In this document: positions 61,551 to 64,000 of the stretch, one piece after another
Layout of the letters: each line of letters starts with the position of its first letter
Numbering within the stretch: the stretch's first letter is position 1
Assembly: GCA_021404525.1 (NCBI GenBank)
Contig: JAAWWE010000010.1
Coordinates: forward strand, 53,245 to 117,244
Direction of reading: 5' to 3'
DNA length: 64,000 nt
DNA from: Rhodobiaceae bacterium
GTDB lineage: Bacteria; Pseudomonadota; Alphaproteobacteria; Parvibaculales; Parvibaculaceae
Translations under genes and position numbers: made by a program
Notes under the pieces: generated by a model
Seen by the model: only the letters and a program-made list of their open reading frames with translations
What the model was told of the DNA's origin: nothing
Database searches by the model: none

Positions 61551-63086
61551 TTAAGCTGCCGCCCCAAGGGAGTTGCCATTCTGATTTCGGTAGGACAAGG
61601 CTTCAGCGATATGCAGTCGCTCAACATTGGGCACCTGATCCAGGTCGGCGAGGGTGCGCGCCACCCTTAAAACCCGGTGGTAGCCGCGCGCGGTGAGGCC
61701 CGCGCGATCCGCTGCCTCCATCAGGAGGTCCCGTCCAGCACTGCTCAAATGAACAGTGGTTTCAAGCAGGTCGCCATCCGCATGGGCGTTGAGCAGAATA
61801 TCGCTGCGCTCATAGCGCTCTGCCTGAAGAGCCCGCGCGGCTGCAACCCGCGCCGCAACCTCGCTGCTGCCTTCTGCCGGCGGCGGGAGCGCCAGATCCC
61901 GGGCACTTACCGGCGGTACATCGATATGGAGGTCAATCCGGTCGACCAGAGGACCGGAGAGTTTTGCCTGATAGTCCAACACACATTTTGGAAGCCGGGC
62001 ACAGGCGCGACCGGGGTCCCCCGCCTGCCCGCAGCGACAGGGGTTCATGGCAGCGATCAACTGAAAGCGTGCCGGAAAAGTGATGTGGGCATTGGCCCGT
62101 GCGACCACCGCCTCCCCGGTTTCGATCGGTTGGCGCAGACTGTCGAGTACCTGCCTTGGAAACTCCGGCAGCTCATCTAGGAAGAGAACCCCGGAATGGG
62201 CGAGTGAGACTTCCCCCGGACGAACGCGGAGGCCGCCACCGATCAGGGCCGCCATAGAGGCCGAATGATGCGGGGCACGATAAGGCCGCCTTTGTGTCAG
62301 CCGCCCCTCTGACAATTCCCCTGCAATGCTTGCAATCATGGAGGTGTCGAGCATTTCCCTTGGTGTGAGTGGGGGCAGAATGCCCGGAAGGCGGGCCGCC
62401 AACATGGATTTTCCGGCACCGGGAGGACCGACCATCAGCATGTTATGGCCACCGGCAGCGGCCACTTCCAGCGCACGCTTCGCGCTTTCCTGCCCCTTAA
62501 TGTCTTTCATATCCGGCAGCGCATCGCCCAGTATCGCCTTCATGGGGACCGGCTCTGAGAGAAGCTGATTGCCTTTCAAATGATTGATCAACTGGATAAT
62601 GGTCGCCGGGGCCAAGACACCCGGGTTGGTTTCATCAAAACCCGCCCAGGCAGCTTCTGCTCCACAGGAGGCGGGGCAAATGAGGCCTTTGTCGCGACCA
62701 TTTGCTGCCATGGCTGCGGGCAGCGTGCCTGCAACCCCCGTGAGGGTGCCATCGAGAGAGAGCTCCCCCAACACCACGAACCGGTCCAGGTCGACGCTTT
62801 GCACCACATCCATCGCCACCAACAGCCCGAGCGCAATGGGCAGATCGAAATGGCTGCCTTCTTTCGGCAAGTCGGCAGGTGCGAGATTGACGGTGATCCT
62901 TTTCGGCGGCAGGCCCAGCCCGATGGCGCTTAATGCGGCGCGCACCCGCTCCCGACTTTCGCCCACGGCTTTGTCGGGCAGACCCACAATGGTGAAGTTC
63001 GGCACCCCGCCGGAGATTTGCACCTGCACGTCGACGGGCTTTGCGTCCAGCCCCAGAAAGGCAACGGTTTCAATATGCGCCACCAT
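61551..63086 (-). CDS. comM: YifB/ComM-type Mg-chelatase-like AAA+ ATPase
   Basis: Hexameric AAA+ helicase related to ComM, which extends branch migration during integration of transforming DNA. 511 aa from the ATG at 63086 (MVAHIETVAFLGLDAKPVDV). An N-terminal Lon-protease-like fold contains IVGLPDKAVGESRERVRAAL. Walker A is MVGPPGAGKSMLAARLPGI, the Mg-chelatase segment RPYRAPHHSASMAALIGGG, and Walker B HSGVLFLDELPEFPR. A Cys cluster near MNPCRCGQAGDPGRAC is conserved in the family. The frame to 63146 adds an unsupported N-terminus. Confidence 0.93.
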   Translation of the reverse strand: MVAHIETVAFLGLDAKPVDVQVQISGGVPNFTIVGLPDKAVGESRERVRAALSAIGLGLPPKRITVNLAPADLPKEGSHFDLPIALGLLVAMDVVQSVDLDRFVVLGELSLDGTLTGVAGTLPAAMAANGRDKGLICPASCGAEAAWAGFDETNPGVLAPATIIQLINHLKGNQLLSEPVPMKAILGDALPDMKDIKGQESAKRALEVAAAGGHNMLMVGPPGAGKSMLAARLPGILPPLTPREMLDTSMIASIAGELSEGRLTQRRPYRAPHHSASMAALIGGGLRVRPGEVSLAHSGVLFLDELPEFPRQVLDSLRQPIETGEAVVARANAHITFPARFQLIAAMNPCRCGQAGDPGRACARLPKCVLDYQAKLSGPLVDRIDLHIDVPPVSARDLALPPPAEGSSEVAARVAAARALQAERYERSDILLNAHADGDLLETTVHLSSAGRDLLMEAADRAGLTARGYHRVLRVARTLADLDQVPNVERLHIAEALSYRNQNGNSLGAAA

Positions 63087-63257
63087 GGGCGTGCCCCGCC
63101 TGATTGTGATCCCCACACGCACCCCTCGGGCACGCGAAAGAAACACTGTCTGAGTTCACGGTTTCAGTCAAGAACAAAAAAGGAACACGTGCGCAAACCT
63201 GCCAGGTCTGCTATGGAACTGGTCGCGTTTTCTGTTTCAGTTTGGGGAATTTGTCTC

Positions 63258-64000
63258 ATGCCGTTTCGCCTGCCCGCCCTCGTCGCCACGTTTGCTCTCA
63301 GCCTTCTGGCCCTGCCTGCTCAGGCCACAGATGAATGGGAAACGATCACGCCAGGTGGCGAAACATCCTGCGCGCTCGGCACGCCCTATAGCTTTCACGC
63401 GCGCAAGGCCGACCCGGAAAAGCTGGTGGTGTTCTTCAATGGCGGCGGGGCCTGCTGGGCGGGACAAACTTGTGACCCCACCGTTGAGCCAACCACTTAT
63501 GTGCCTTCAGCACAGATGGGCCACAATGACCCGCGGAACCACAAAGGCATTTTTGACCTCGGCAACACGGCCAATCCCGTTGGGGATTGGAGTATGCTCT
63601 TTGTCTCTTACTGCACGGGCGATGTGCATCTTGGCGAAACAGACAAGACCTATGAAAAGCCTGATGGCGGTGAGATTACGATCCGCCATCGCGGGCATGT
63701 AAACGCGCACTCAGCCCTTGCCTGGATGAAAGAAAATATTGGCGATGCGAAACAGGTGTTGGTCGCGGGCAGCAGTGCCGGTGCCATTGCGGCGCCTGTC
63801 TATGCGGGGGTGGTCTCCAAAATGTACCCCAGCGCAGCCGTGCAGCAGCTCGGCGATGGGGCGGGTGGCTACAGCTCGCCAGAGATCGGCGGACTTCTCA
63901 CCAATTGGGGGGTCACCCACATTCTGCCCAGCTGGCTTCCCCCCGAACCAGACACCGTTACCAATTTCAATGTGGCTTTATGTGGGGGGGGGGAAACCTT
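63258..64000 (+). CDS. Secreted pectinacetylesterase-family hydrolase (3'-truncated by window edge)
   Basis: Open from ATG 63258 (GGGGA 9 bp upstream) to the last base, at least 247 codons. It has a signal peptide (MPFRLPALVATFALSLLALP, cleavage near AQA-TD). The mature part shows EKLVVFFNGGGACWAGQTCD (oxyanion region), WSMLFVSYCTGDVHLGE and the nucleophile VLVAGSSAGAIAAPVYAG, the pattern of pectinacetylesterase/Notum-like hydrolases. In bacteria the substrate is rarely known. The last dozen residues (after NFNVAL) look wrong for the family and coincide with a run of ten G, so the end of the frame may be shifted. Confidence 0.82.
   Translation, partial: MPFRLPALVATFALSLLALPAQATDEWETITPGGETSCALGTPYSFHARKADPEKLVVFFNGGGACWAGQTCDPTVEPTTYVPSAQMGHNDPRNHKGIFDLGNTANPVGDWSMLFVSYCTGDVHLGETDKTYEKPDGGEITIRHRGHVNAHSALAWMKENIGDAKQVLVAGSSAGAIAAPVYAGVVSKMYPSAAVQQLGDGAGGYSSPEIGGLLTNWGVTHILPSWLPPEPDTVTNFNVALCGGGET
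63984..63993. other. Run of ten G near the window end
   Basis: Ten consecutive G inside the hydrolase gene, seven bases before the end of the sequence. No other mononucleotide run of this length was seen. It may be a sequencing or assembly artefact at a contig end, or a phase-variable tract. Confidence 0.6.

Noticed and set aside
63222..63232. GTCGCGTTTTC near the hydrolase gene as a seventh copy of the palindromic repeat.
   Set aside because: Only the left arm is present; no matching right arm follows within 60 bp. It could be a decayed remnant but is too short to count.

Overview
The window is a 64 kb piece of an alphaproteobacterial chromosome of moderately high GC. The gene order is typical of Alphaproteobacteria: irr divergent from fabA-fabB-fabI; pnp-rpsO-truB-rbfA-infB-ylxR-nusA-rimP; trmB-metK-XRE regulator-lnt-corC-ybeY-phoH-miaB; fur-rimI-tsaB; and mutS-glnD-murJ-trpS with maeB divergent from mutS. 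An Irr-type Fur protein, a Fur lacking the CxxC pair, an OlsB-like acyltransferase and a GC-rich dispersed palindrome all fit a Hyphomicrobiales/Parvibaculales-like lineage. The genus cannot be fixed from the sequence alone. I see no rRNA, tRNA, prophage, insertion sequence or CRISPR array. This is core chromosome with a few accessory genes between blocks.

Layout. 1-3050 (+): 3' part of coaBC, dut, an Rrf2 regulator and cysK. 3090-5859: an HxlR regulator divergent from an SDR / enoyl-CoA hydratase-like / DsbA-like isomerase operon, with two matching palindromic operator candidates between them. 6015-9481: a thioesterase-fold protein, a MoeB/ThiF protein, a convergent glyoxylate-reductase-type dehydrogenase and a secreted SH3 protein. 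9547-12567 (-): DUF3501, a GlpC/HdrD-like Fe-S protein, a rubredoxin-less rubrerythrin and irr, with an Irr-box-like palindrome just upstream of the rubrerythrin promoter. 12866-15735 (+): the FabA/FabB unsaturated fatty acid pair and FabI. 15739-17163 (-): a hydrolase and a secreted DUF4893-like protein.

17318-51411 is almost unbroken minus strand. It carries RNA decay and translation genes (pnp to rimP), trmB-metK, an XRE regulator, an overlapping cluster for lipoprotein acylation, ion transport, ribosome maturation and tRNA modification (lnt to miaB), a PlsC-like acyltransferase, fur-rimI-tsaB, a RutE-like nitroreductase, Nfu, a universal stress protein, DUF2333, kdsA, trpS, murJ, glnD and mutS. 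51505-64000 is more mixed: a secreted orphan, two GNATs, maeB, a short ORF next to an FkbM methyltransferase, OlsB, an AmpG-like permease, a hybrid histidine kinase, ComM, and a secreted pectinacetylesterase-like protein that runs off the end.

The most interesting features are: a family of six short intergenic palindromes whose arms covary between copies; the Irr-linked rubrerythrin/Fe-S/DUF3501 module with a candidate Irr box; the HxlR-controlled catabolic-looking operon with paired operators; tandem terminators inside the infB-rbfA operon; a seven-codon ORF with a very strong ribosome binding site just before pnp; and a 37-codon ORF before fkbM. All functional statements come from reading motifs by eye; no database search was run.
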